Origin: Hysterangium stoloniferum
Lineage: Eukaryota; Basidiomycota; Agaricomycetes; Hysterangiales; Hysterangiaceae
DNA: 64,000 bases
Direction of reading: 5' to 3'
NCBI GenBank assembly: GCA_015178975.1
Contig: WHVD01000079.1
Location: 186,001-250,000 of the forward strand
Shown here: one piece after another, positions 46,245 through 57,345 of the stretch
How the letters are laid out: every line of letters begins with the position of its first letter
Numbering within the stretch: position 1 is the first letter of the stretch
Position numbers and translations under genes: made by a program
The notes under the pieces: generated by a model
Databases searched by the model: none
What the model was told of the DNA's origin: nothing
The model's input: only the letters and a program-made list of their open reading frames with translations

Positions 46245-46800
46245 TGGAAAAGCTTTATCTTGTTGCTATGAGAGAACTTTACGATGCGTCCCGGGTAACA
46301 GATGGATTTCTTTGTCTTCATTCGATTTTCTTTATCCATTTGCGTCTATCGGGGCCTTGGCCTATAGTATCTAAGACCGTACACTTTTCAATTTTGAAGT
46401 TTGTGGAGGTTGCGCTCTATGATCGACTTTATAAGCACACGGGTGTAAACAATTGACTAGCTCTTTCCCTAAAATTGTATCTTTCGTTGTATAGGCTTTG
46501 GGGCATGCGAGTCTCGTTGGGGGCAATCGCGAAGTAGTAGTAGGTTGAAATGGTAGCCCAACGGTCTGCAATGCTTTCCTGTCCTAAAAATATCTACCCG
46601 TCGAGTAAGTAATTTTTTGATTAAAGCGGTCGACCTCACGTGGTAGGAGACATTTTCATGGTTCGGAGAGCGTCGAATCGGGGGCGTCGCACTACTTTGT
46701 TCAGGCGTGATCAGTGCGTAGCTGAGTAATAATCAATGCTTGTCGACCTGTAAAGACGTTTTAAGTACTAAATACATATGATAAGTTTTACTTCGTAATG
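46245..46800. other. Intergenic region after P450
   Basis: Only short frames. About 46697-46738 (GCGTGATCAGTGCGTAGCTG) matches in inverse the segment 62497-62537, marking a breakpoint between duplicated blocks. Otherwise I see nothing. Confidence 0.4.
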
Positions 46801-47108
46801 AGGCAATCAACAAATCACTTACTCTCAGCGGTTAAACGTTCGCTGAGAGATTTACTTATGTCACAGGTAATTAAATTTAGAGACGAGGATACAAGTGAAT
46901 TTATGTAACGACAAATGATAAAAGAAATTTGCTGCATTAGCGTATGTGGTTGTGATATGTATGAACAAAAAACCTGAGTGTGTGCCTGATATAAATTAAT
47001 TACACAGTGGGCCCCAAATGAACCTCGGTTTCGCCTATGGGAGTGCGTAACATTCCTGATAGCGAAAAATGGATAATCATGACGGGTGTAAAAAGGAAAC
47101 ATGGAATG

Positions 47109-48011
47109 TTACTCACTCTGTTTTCCACGGCATTGATCCCTAACCTCCAACAGATAGAATCCTAGGAATATCACAACTGGAGCCAATACTGCAACAGTAG
47201 TTATCCACACGCCACGGGATTGTGTGTCTATTGTAAAGCAGATGATGGAGACAAAGAAGGAGGTGATACCGATTACGGTACAAAGTCCTGCTACTGCTCC
47301 TACCGTTAACCAGATTGACATGCGGTTCCCAAGGATCTCCGCGGCACGAAAGAAATTAGCTGGATTGAGTTTAACGTCTTCCCAGGCTTTGTCAGCTTTC
47401 TTCTCGTCATCGAGGTCAGCGGGTGGCATTTCGTTCGTTGTTTGGGGGGCGAAAACAAGTGGAATGGTGGTGGCGGAATCATAAGTGGCGGCGGTGGAAT
47501 CATGAGTGGTGGCGGCAGAATCGTGAGTGGCTTTAACTATGCGTATATATTGCGCCTCCCTGTACAGCCATCTTGCAATTGAAGGTTGAGCTTCATAATC
47601 AAAATAGGGCTTGAGTGCTTTCCCCAGCTGAATTGATGTACTTCGTGTTAGTACCTCGTGATATAGAGTAGTCTGTTGTTCTTCTCCTATTAGAGCTGTT
47701 GCAGCTACCAGACTTAAGAAGCCGGCGGACACATTGTAAATTATCCCCGTAAACAAGAATGCATTGGTAACTACGAGCAACGTTGTAGGAGTGTTCCGCA
47801 GGAGAAAAGAGTTACCCAGTGTGGTGGCTTGGACAGCGGCAACAAATATCGACTTTTGGGAGAGAAAGTATCAGCTACGACAGAAACTTCGAGACTGCGA
47901 ACTCACCATGGTTGATTGGCAAATAAATTGTTCTCTCAGAGCTTTCATGGTGTTAGGGTTCAAAGGCTCGTCGCCACATGAAAAAGTTTTCCTAATCCAG
48001 TTCAGGGCCAT
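47109..48011 (-). CDS. Multi-pass membrane protein (copy 2)
   Basis: Exon 1 48011-47907 (35 codons, MALNWIRKTFSCGDEPLNPN), a 54-nt intron (47906-47853, GTGAGT...CCAAAAG), exon 2 47852-47109, in all about 282 residues. One hydrophobic stretch follows exon 1 (LLVVTNAFLFTGIIYNVSAG) and two lie near the C-terminus (LTVGAVAGLCTVIGITSFF; VAVLAPVVIFLGFYLL). It is the shorter, probably ancestral-like form: only three HDS/YDS-type repeats and a single KAWEDVKLNP segment, and its intron shows the empty site for the 1.5-kb insertion in copy 1. The upstream 130 bp and 3' flank are also shared with copy 1. Function unknown. Confidence 0.75.
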
Positions 48012-48054
48012 CTTGACGTTTTGGCAACTGCAGTCACTTGTAATTATGGGGTTG

Positions 48055-48122
48055 GATGAAGATGTTCAGGGAAAAACAATAAGGGGTGCTCAATTCTTAA
48101 CTCACTCGACCAAACCAGCCAG
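48055..48122 (-). promoter_or_regulatory. Shared promoter module, copy 3
   Basis: On minus: GGTTTGGTCGAGTGAG, TTAAGAATTGAGC, then TTTTTCCCTGAACATC, ending about 45 bases before the ATG at 48011. Compared with 3958-4020 it lacks the TCCAACAAG part. Confidence 0.5.
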
Positions 48123-48204
48123 ATAAGGGGTTTTCTTAAGTCCAACAACGCGGAGGCTTTAAACGCGCAATCCTTCCTCCAGCCTCGCACTAAGAAGGAC
48201 TCTA

Positions 48205-49441
48205 TATGTTTAGCTAAGTTCCAATGCATTCTCGCGGGGTTTGATAAATATTGAGATAATTTGTTAACAGAATACGCGATATCTGGACGCGATATTGTAG
48301 CTGCGAACACCAAACTTCCAATGAGTTCGCGATAAGGCAATTCTGCAACTTCGTTTCGTTCTTTGTTAGTATCTAGGCGAATAATAGAGGCGAAATTGAT
48401 TCCAAGTGATATGGGAGTTCGTATGGGCTTGGAATTTTGTATGTTAAATTTCTTCGCTATGTTTTCGATATATTCTTTCTGCGATATGAATACTGATTTT
48501 GATTCAGTATCCTGACAGATACTTGTTCCTAATATCCAGTGGGTCTCTCCTTTGCTTGAAATTCCAAATCGTTCACGAAATGCCTTTTCGAGGTCTAAAA
48601 GTCACTTTTCATCACCTACAGCTGTTGCATCATCCACCCAAAATGCAACTACAGCTCAACTTGCGTCGTCCCATGTCTTGAAGAATATAATGCTGTCAAA
48701 ATTGGAACAAAATCAGGTAAGTTCCTTAACCATAAAACCGTATAAAGTTTTTCTCCACTCATTGCCTCCTTGTTTTGTTCCATATAGAGCTTTTAATAAC
48801 GGTAATGCCAGGTGCTCCTTTCCGGGTTCTTCAAACCCCTCCAGTTGTTGAACCCAAACTCTTTCTTTCATTGTCCCATGTAATTATGCTGATTTAACAT
48901 CAAATTGATGGCTGAATTTGTTATTCCTCCCAGCCCTAGTAAAATTCGGAACATTTCCCACTTCATAACTGGTGTGTACATTTCATTAAAATGTAATCTG
49001 GGAATCTGACTAAACCCTTTTACAACGATTCGTACTTTTCTTTTTACTAGTTTGCCATTTTTGTACTATCCGTGACATACCGTTCCGGTTTTTAAAACAC
49101 ATGTCCCTGGCAGCGGTTCTTCAGGTGTGCCAAATACGTTATGTTATATCATGTTCTTCCACTCCACTTGTCTGGCTTCTTCCCAAGCTAATCCTTCATC
49201 TCCTGGCATATTCAATGCCTCCTCTATTGTCGGATTGCCCAAAGTCAAGAAAACACCCGGTACGTTAGAATCTTCTAGTTCCTTTTCTTCAACTGACAAT
49301 GAACTCCAAATTCCTTTGCATGATTTTCCAGATCTTGATATTCCATGGGGATAGCCAGGTATGTCCGATACTAATTGAGATTCTTTCATTGACTTAGTTT
49401 CTTCTGTTTCTTCAATAGGTTGAGGACAAGGAGGGATGCAG
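48205..49441 (-). pseudogene. pol: Copia RT/RNase H part of element C
   Basis: The clearest segment is YRELIGSLVFAATISRPDIA and YSVNKLSQYLSNPARMHW (48335-48215), the conserved end of copia reverse transcriptase entering RNase H. Upstream RT motifs are scattered over several frames. Ends at a junction with host-like sequence near 48200. Confidence 0.75.
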
Positions 49442-49442
49442 A

Positions 49443-49790
49443 TGTTGGAATTTGAGCATCATGGACAACATCAAATTCAAGACAACAGAATCAAATGGTA
49501 AGGCTATTTTTAGCCACACAATGGGACTACTACCCCTTGTGCCACTCACATTGTCTTTACAACTCCTATTGTTCTTTTGACATATATTAACTGTGTTTCC
49601 TATCATGCTAGACCTCAGTCCATTATACACTATCATTATATGAGACTGAGGTAAGCAACTCTTTAATATCAATACCTAAATATTTATACTAATAATGTAT
49701 TAGCTACAATATTTAGGTACTTAATCCAGTCCATTATACACTATTGTTATACGAGACTGAGCTACAGTATTTAGATCTTGCTTTCTAACA
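49443..49790 (+). repeat. 5' LTR of element D
   Basis: 348 bp, TGTTGGAATTTGAGCATC...TTTCTAACA. The following GGTTATGGGCC complements the anticodon arm of an initiator tRNA-Met with C33, i.e. copia-style half-tRNA priming. Confidence 0.9.
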
Positions 49791-50450
49791 GGTTATGGGC
49801 CTGTGCTTTTAAGCAGGATCATTTTTTTAACCGATGACTACCCAAACTTCCACGGACGCTCTTGCACCATCTATTACTCTCATCTGTACCAACATTACCT
49901 ACATGGGGCCCAAACTCGATAAACTTAAATCAAACTATTGCCCTTGGCTCCATGCTGCTGACCTTTTTATTACCCTCACTGGACTCTCTGGCTATGTTGA
50001 TGGTACAGTCTCAGAACCTCCTGATACTGAACCTCGCACCAGGGCTCACTGGCTGGCAAACAACTCTCTGGCCACTACTCTCATTATCTCCACTGTGGAG
50101 ACATCCGAACAAGAGTACCTTAATCACAAATTAGGTCCCAGGGCCTGTTGGGAGGTTATCCGAAACCACCACCAAAGTGAGGGACCCATCTGCCAGGTCC
50201 AATTACTGCAGGAGCTCTTATGACTCAATGTGCCCGTACAACTCCCCTGCCTGTCACAGCTGAGAAGATCTGTTCTATGATTGACTGAGCCTACGAGATG
50301 GGCAACATTTCTAAGGACCTTCTCAAATGCATTGCTCTCTTGGATTCTCTTGGCAATGACTTTGGGAACGTGCAGTCAATTATCACTCGCGATATACATA
50401 TCTGCTTCCACTGACTCTACCCCTTTTACATCAACTCAACTTCATGTTTA

Positions 50451-51826
50451 TGTTAAGAGCAGAAACTGACAGATGTCGGCTGGCCGACAGGGACCGAACG
50501 GAAGGACTTGGCTTCAGCTTATGTGCTGCGCCCTCGCAAGTTACCGTCAGGTGTCCTTAAATTTCGGGCAGGTGAAAACTAGTCCTGTCAAGTAAACCTC
50601 TCGGTAAACTACCGATTGGAAACTGAAGGATAAGTTGAGGGTTGGGTTGAGGGGTCGGAGACCAAGAGTCGGAGGCTGAGAGAGTCGGAGACTGAGAGAG
50701 TCGGAGACTGAGAGAGTCGGAGACTGAGAGAGTCGGAGACTGAGAGAGTCGGAGACTGAGAGAGTCGGAGACTGAGAGAGTCGGAGACTGAGAGAGTCGG
50801 AGACTGAGAGAGTCGGAGACTGAGAGAGTCGGAGACTGAGAGAGTCGGAGACTGAGAGAGTCGGAGACTGAGAGAGTCGGAGACTGAGAGAGTCGGAGAC
50901 TGAGAGAGTCGGAGACTGAGAGAGTCGGAGACTGAGAGAGTCGGAGACTGAGAGAGTCGGAGACTGAGAGAGTCAGAGACTGAGAGAGTCGGAGACTGAG
51001 AGAGTCGGAGACTGAGACAGTTGGAGACTGAGACAGTTGGAGACTGAGACAGTTGGAGACTGAGACAGTTGGAGACTGAGACAGTTGGAGACTGAGACAG
51101 TTGGAGACTGAGACAGTTGGAGACTGAGACAGCCGGAGACTGAGACAGTTGGAGACTGAGACAGTTGGAGACTGAGACAGTTGGAGACTGAGACAGTTGG
51201 AGACTGAGACAGTTGGAGACTGAGAGTGTCGGGGACTGAAAGTCGGAGATTAGAGGTTGAAGTCGTAAATGTAGGTTGAATCGTAAATCGGATGGAGTCG
51301 GAATGTGGTGGTCGTGAATAGATAATGGAGTCGGAAATTAGAGGGTATCTAAGTCGATCTAAGTCGATATTCTGATTGTCTAATAACTACATTTACAGTG
51401 GGTTTATATATGAGTTATCGGCGTCTAGAAACTACTAACTAAGGGAAGAGCGGAAACACTATTTGACGAATAGACTTGACTAGAAACCGGAAAGTTATGA
51501 TAAGATCAGAAGCCGAGATTTAGCCAAGAGCGGAATTACGAGAAAAGGGAATAGTCCACGGGCTACAGGTATATATGGGCATATGTGAAACATAGAGTAA
51601 AACGGATCATCATAATGAAAGGGGACGTATCAAAGCATAACCAGATGGTACGAGTATATTTTGACAGGGGCGTAAATGAGGTTTGATCACCGTGAAGGTA
51701 TACATCAGTGTCGGTATTCCGAAGGTTGCCGAAATGATGACTTGATCAATAACTTGGAACATCGATAGACTGTAGTATTCTCGGAGACCATCGGGTTGCG
51801 ACATGGGTTATGACACGGTCGTAACA
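50451..51826 (-). mobile_element. Solo LTR, Ty3 family A, swollen by a minisatellite
   Basis: TGTTAAGAGCAGAAACTG...CGGTCGTAACA on plus, with GTTTA duplicated at 50446-50450 and 51827-51831. It is 1376 bp against 729-746 for the other three family A LTRs; the excess is the 16-bp repeat array. Confidence 0.9.
50665..51245. repeat. 16-bp minisatellite, about 36 units
   Basis: Units AGACTGAGAGAGTCGG fill 50665-51015, then switch to AGACTGAGACAGTTGG until about 51225. The two-block structure shows at least two separate expansion phases. Other copies of this LTR have only about one unit at the matching place (for example near 26755, inverse). Confidence 0.95.
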
Positions 51827-52859
51827 GTTTATCTCGATAACAAGCAAAATCTCATTAATTCTGATAAGGTCACCTCTCCTGATTCAGTCACCTTGTCTGC
51901 CCAACAATCTTCAAAGTCCAATGCCACTGCCTGTTCTAATTGCAAGCGCAATTTCCATGAGGCAGAGTATTGTATCTGCCCTGGTGGGGGCATGGCTGGC
52001 AAAACCCTTGATGAATCCAAACAGGCTCATCGCTTTGCTTGTAACCCAAAATCAGGGAGCTCTACTACAATCACTGCCCCTATTACTCCTGCTTCTGCAA
52101 TGTAGAAAGTCCCTGTTAAATTACAGGGTGCTGATGGTTGTATCTACATTGTCAATATGGATTCTTCTGATTTTTCTTCCTCGGAGGCCCTATCACCAAC
52201 TTGGCCATCTTCTCACCCCCCACTCCTTCATCTCAACTACTCTCGACCCCTTCTTCTTCCCTCACTTTGGCACATGATGTGATGGAGTATGATGGTTGGA
52301 TCGTCATTGAGGAGGAGTTAACAATGAATTTAGACTGGTCCAAGCATAGTATTCCATCTACTATGACGACCATTCATACCCACAATATCTCTCCCATTTC
52401 TCAACTAAATCACACTCCTATATCTACCAACTCACACCCATTTTGGATGGATACTGGTGCATCTGTACATGTACAGTAGGCAACAAAACCGTTCAGATGT
52501 TTCTTTGCTTTGAAAAGACCCTTTAGCATTAGCCCAAAATAAATTCTAAAAATTCTGAATAAATTATGATAGATGCTCTAATATCACAAAATGTTGATTA
52601 CATAACCATTATGTCATATGTCCATTTATGGCAATGTAATAATAGGATTAATGAAACTTGTACATCCGAATGGTTTTATTGCCTGTATTTTATAAACCCT
52701 ATATACTAAACTAGTACTTGGTATACCTTCCCTTGGCCTTAATTACAGCTTCAACTCTTCTAGGCATACTTTTTACCAAGTTCTAACACACCTCTTTTGG
52801 TATCTTCTCCCATTCCACTTGACAGTGCTTCCAAAGCTCCTCCACTCCACTAGGTAGTG

Positions 52860-53300
52860 TGTTGTAGTCAGTTAGCCTCCTTTTCAAGGGTTTAGATCTG
52901 GAGACTGTGCTGGTCATTGCATAACAGTATAGCCATGGTCATCAAACCACTTTTGAGCAGTTTTCTGGTATGCTTTGGCCCATTATCCTGCTGGAAGATG
53001 GTATCAGATGGAGTTTCTTTGTAAAACTCAAGGGATTGCTGAAGTTCATCCTCCAAGATGGAGCAGTAAAGCTGTGAATCCATCTTCCCTTCAATCCTAA
53101 TGGCATATCCAATGCCTTCCCAATGCATGCAACCACACATCATCACACTACCACCACCAAACCTAATGATCCCTCCACCTGCCTATCGGTCAACCCCTCC
53201 CCCACCTTTTTCTACAACCACTTCCTTCCATCTGACCTGGGACAATGGATTTTGGTCTCATCAGAGAATACAACACTCTTCCAGACCTCCAGAGTGTACT
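52860..53300 (-). pseudogene. Tc1 transposase fragment, left arm
   Basis: On minus: a SDETK-like first acidic motif (about 53265), CGCMHWEGIGYA (53140), DELQQSLEFYKETPSD and FQQDNGPKHTRK (second D, about 52990). The NPIEHLW segment with the catalytic glutamate is deleted (DLNP joins directly to LKRRL near 52885). Homologous to the right arm. Confidence 0.85.
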
Positions 53301-53340
53301 CCTGATGTCTCTCTGCCCACTGTAGCCTCTCCCTCCTGTG

Positions 53341-53811
53341 AGGTGGAGGGAACATTGAAGTTTGATGGTGGTAGTGTGATGATGTGGGGTTGCATGCATT
53401 GGGAAGGCATTGGATATGTCACTAGTATTGAAGGGAAGATGGATTCACAGCTTTACTGCTCCATCTTGGAGGATGAACTTCAGCAATCCCTTGAGTTTTA
53501 CAAAGAAACTCCATCTGATACCATCTTCCAGCAGGATAATGGGCCAAAGCATACCAGAAAACTGCTCAAAAGTGGTTTGATGACCATGGCTATACTGTTA
53601 TGCAATGACCAGCACAGTCTCCAGATCTAAACCCTTGAAAAGGAGGCTAACTGACTACAACACACTACCTAGTGGAGTGGAGGAGCTTTGGAAGCACTGT
53701 CAAGTGGAATGGGAGAAGATACCAAAAGAGGTGTGTCAGAACTTGGTAAAAAGTATGCCTAGAAGAGTTGAAGCTGTAATTAAGGCCAAGGGAAGGTATA
53801 CCAAGTACTAG
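53341..53811 (+). pseudogene. Tc1 transposase fragment, right arm
   Basis: KFDGGSVMMWGCMHWEG (53360), DELQQSLEFYKETPSD, FQQDNGPKHTRK (53540), then a frame shift and the same deletion of the glutamate segment as in the left arm, followed by MPRRVEAVIKAKGRYTKY (53755-53811). The N-terminal half is missing. Confidence 0.85.
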
Positions 53812-54049
53812 TTTAGTATATAGGGTTTATAAAATACAGGCAACAAAACCATTCGGATGTACAAGTTTCATTAATCCTATTATTACATTGCCATAAATGG
53901 ACATATGACATAATGGTTATGTAATCAACATTTTGTGATATTAGAGCATCTATCATAATTTATTCAGAATTTTTAGAATTTACTTTGGGCTAATGCTAAA
54001 GGGTCTTTTCAAAACAAAGAAACATCCGAACGGTTTTGTTGCCTACTGT

Positions 54050-54670
54050 ATCACCTGATTGCACCAACTTCCTAACCTTAAAGGCTGTCACTCCTCACTC
54101 AGTTAAAGGAGTTGGCGGCTCTTCAATATGGGCAATAGGTATTGGGGATATCAAACATTGCATTGGCTGGGGAACATACTTAATCTTACAGAATGTTCTG
54201 TATATACTGGATGCCACAGTGCGGTTAATATCTATTCATTGTCTTACAAAGGACTCTAATGTTGTTGCACACTTTGACAACACCTCCTGTTGGCTTAGTA
54301 CCAAGTCATCTGGCACAACCAAAAAACCATTGCAGCTTCATCATGCGAGGCCGAATACATCTCCACTTTTGAGGCAGTCAAAGAGGGAACTTGACTCCAT
54401 GCCTTACTCAATGGCATTTGCTTCCCTTGTACAACTTCCACAACTGTCTTTTGTGATAACAATGCTGCCATAAATTTATCTGAGGATCCACTACTCCATT
54501 CCCGTGTCAAACATGTTGATATTAAATATTATTTCCTCCATGAGCATGTTCATGCTGGTGATTTCAACCTTCAGTATGTCAACACAAAGGATAATTTCAC
54601 TGACATTTTTACCAAACCCCTTGAACCATTGAAATTCATACACCTTTGCCACCTCTTGGGGCTATGCTAA
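54050..54670 (+). pseudogene. pol: Element D: protease remainder fused to RNase H end
   Basis: SPDCTNF continues the protease, and VNIYSLSYKG-like GAG-pre-integrase residues follow to about 54310. Then a junction leads straight to copia RNase H motifs SSCEAEYIS (about 54335), VFCDNNAAINLSEDP (54450) and TKDNFTDIFTKPL (54590). RT and integrase (about 2.5 kb in full elements) are missing at the junction near 54310-54330. Confidence 0.8.
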
Positions 54671-54723
54671 CTAGACCCTCCTATGTGTGAGGAGGAGCTG
54701 ATGTTGTCCATGCTGAGGAGGAG

Positions 54724-55072
54724 TGTTGGAATTTGAGTATCATGGACAACATCAAATTCCGAGACAACAGAATCAAATGGTAAGGCTATTTTTAGCCACA
54801 CAATGGGACTACTACCCCTTGTGCCACTCGCATTGTCTTTACAACTCCTATTGTTCTTTTGACATATATTAACTGTGTTTCCTATCATGCTAGACCTCAG
54901 TCTGTTATACACTATCATTATACAAGACTGAGGTGAGCAACTCTTTAATATCAATACCTAAATATTTATACTAATAATGTATTAGCTACAATATTTAGGT
55001 ACTTAATCCAGTCCATTATACACTATTGTTATACGAGACTGAGCTACAATATTTAGATCTTGCTTTCTAACA
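54724..55072 (+). repeat. 3' LTR of element D
   Basis: 349 bp, nearly identical to 49443-49790 except scattered transitions. Confidence 0.9.
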
Positions 55073-56600
55073 GCGGATTGTGAGTCTAGGTTGAGGCTCA
55101 CTCCCAGGTTGAATTGGAGGTATGCTAATTATATCCCTAAATTGATCTTTGTCTCCATATGGCACCAGCAATGGCAATGTCATCACATCTCATACCTTTT
55201 CGATCCTTCTCATTCCAGGAAACCATACTAAATATCCGGATTAATACAGTTCATAACCCACTAAATAACCCATTTTTGAATGTGAGTCCCACTTTTGGCA
55301 CTTTTGTTTGGGAATTGCCATGCTAACTGGACTTCCAAATATACGCAAATGTGATAAATCTGGTTTTTCTCCAGTTATTTGTTCGAGTGGCATATGTCCA
55401 TTGTTTGCACATGATGGACTCCAATTCCTCAAATATGCCATAGTTTTGACTGTGATCGACTACAAAAATTTGGGAAGTTTTGACACATAATAAGCTTCAA
55501 GCACCTTCCACTATTTTCATCACATATAACATAGTTCTCGCCCCGGCAGTAACAGTGCGTATTCCTCTTTCCACAACACCATTCTGCTGTGGTGTATATG
55601 GTACTGAGGTAAATAACACTATTCCTTTCAATAACAGATAGCTTCTAAATTCTGAATTTATTAGCTCTGTTCCATTATTTGTCATAACTCCCTGGACCAT
55701 TTGTATTGAATAACATCTCCAGTTGAGTTACATATTCCTTTATTTTGCGCACTGAAGTAACGCTTTTTGTTAAAACTAATCATTTCCATAGGTCCAGCGA
55801 GATCCATATGAAGCAATTCTCCCAACTTTGTTGCTCTGGTATATCCAGTTTTAAATGGGTTTCAATGTTGTTTACCTTCAATACATGCAATACAGTCAGC
55901 TTCGAAGCCTTCAATTTCTTCAATTTCCATCCTGGTCACAAAATGACATGCAAGATTCCTAATAGCATTCATATTCAAATGTCCCAAACGTTGATGCCAT
56001 TGCATAATGTTGCATGTCACTCGCAGAAAATATCATAGATACATCTTCCAACCTATTTCGTAATTCACCATCTGATAAATTTGTATATTTGCATACTGTC
56101 GGTGATGTGGGAATTGTATCCAGCTGAAAGGGGCATACATTACCCCTCTCATTCACCTCAATGAGTGTGCGGCCCAATGAATCAAAGATTGTTGAACCAC
56201 TTTTGCTCAACATAACACGATATCTGTCCTTGAAAAACTGTGTGGGATTAAGAAGTTGCACTTTGACTTCGGGGGTCCAAAAAGGTTGAGAATTTCACCT
56301 ATAAATTCCAGTCCGAATTTCGTAACTTTAAATCACAAGGTCCCGATACCTTTGGCATGGATATAAGCACCATTCACCATTTGTATTTTCTTTGGGGTTT
56401 TATATGCCATAAAATTGTGTAAGTCACACAATCTCGGCACATAATGTCCTGATGCTGCGGAATCCAGGAAATATTTATATTGCACACTCTCCTTACTCAA
56501 AAAGAAAGTGGTTTCAATGGCGGTAAACATACCCTTGCTTGCCACAGAAGGGGAAGATGTACTCCCAGATGAGTCATCCATCTTTTTATTTTTATTTTTC
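55073..56600 (-). pseudogene. pol: Copia protease-integrase part of element C
   Basis: On minus from 56581: SVQYKYFLDSAASGHYVPRL (protease, DSAA active site), GAG-pre-integrase residues MQHYAMASTFGTFEYEC, integrase core VMTNNGTELINSEF and PYTPQQNGVVERGIRTV, and HMPLEQITGEKPDLSHLRIF (55390). At least six stops. Confidence 0.8.
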
Positions 56601-56616
56601 TGGTTTTCAGATCACT

Positions 56617-57345
56617 TGTTACAACTGTATTGCAACCCTATCGGTCCCGAGGTTATCGCCACTTATCAACAATTCAAGTTACTGTTCAAGTCACCACTTC
56701 GGAAACCCTCAGCCCCGAAGCTGACATATGTTTTCGCGATGATCAAACTCTGTTTACGCCCACGTCAAAATATCTCATATTGTCTGGTTAAACTTTTGAT
56801 ACATCCCTTTTATTATGTTGATCCGTTCAATCTTATGTTTCACATATGTCTATCTATATTTGTAGTCCTTGAACTATTTCCTTTTATTGTAATCCCGCTC
56901 TCGGTTATCATCGGCCTCCGAACTAATCATAAACTTCCCATTCCTAGTCAAGCTTATTGTTAATACCGTTTTCTGCCCTTCTCCCCATTAGTATTTTCTA
57001 GACGCCTGTTTGTATATGAACCCGCTGTAGTTGTAGTTACTAGGCAATCAGAATATCGACTCAGAATACCCTCATATGTCTGTAACAGTCTCATACAAAG
57101 AATCCCCCCATCCACCTTCGCATGTGCTCGCCCACTCCCGGCCCCAACCCCTTGGCCCGATGCTTGACTTGTCCTTCAGTCCCGATCAGTATCTCGCCGA
57201 AAGGAACTCTTTAGGATTAGTCTTCGCCCGTCTGAAATCTAAGGACACCCTACGGACATTTGCGAGGGCACAGCACATAAGCTGAAGCCAAGTCCTTCCG
57301 ATCGGTCCCTGTTGGCCGACATTAGTCAGTTTTCAGTTCTTAACA
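56617..57345 (+). mobile_element. Solo LTR, Ty3 family A
   Basis: 729 bp, TGTTACAACTGTATTGC...GTTCTTAACA, with TCACT duplicated at 56612-56616 and 57346-57350. It separates the Gag knuckle of element C from its protease. More diverged than the 26231 and 41377 copies. Confidence 0.92.

Larger units (their letters stand above)
49834..52479 (+). pseudogene. gag: Gag and protease start of element D
   Basis: From 49834: MTTQTSTDALAPSITLICTN, then a UBN2-type Gag (LKSNYCPWLHAADLFITLTG). A stop near 50221 and others follow, then the solo LTR (50451-51826). After it come a knuckle-like CSNCKRNFHEAEYC (51935-51977) and the protease motif WMDTGASVHV (52444-52473), split at its last codons by the fold-back Tc1; the frame resumes as SPDCTNF at 54050. 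Confidence 0.8.
52474..54048. mobile_element. Fold-back Tc1 derivative with inverted duplicate transposase
   Basis: Ends CAGTAGGCAACAAAACCGTT and inverse, TA at 52472-52473 and 54049-54050. Arms 52474-53183 and 53341-54048 are inverted copies of each other over about 700 bp, with a ~157-bp loop. Each terminal ~215 bp also folds on itself. Both arms share the same transposase defects, so no active enzyme can be made. Inserted at TA in the element D protease. Confidence 0.9.
49443..55072 (+). mobile_element. Copia-type element D, internally deleted, with two nested insertions
   Basis: LTRs 49443-49790 and 54724-55072 (TGTTGGAATTTGAG...TTTCTAACA). Flanks GCAGA (49438-49442) and GCGGA (55073-55077) form a 5-bp duplication with one mismatch. 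The primer site GGTTATGGGCC follows the left LTR directly; GAGGAGGAG precedes the right LTR. Net 2.7 kb: gag, protease, then a jump to the end of RNase H. Integrase and RT are deleted. It lies in element C. Confidence 0.9.

Noticed and set aside
50665..51245. Regular short repeats suggesting a CRISPR array
   Set aside because: Units are contiguous 16-mers without unique spacers, inside an LTR in a eukaryotic sequence; a minisatellite.
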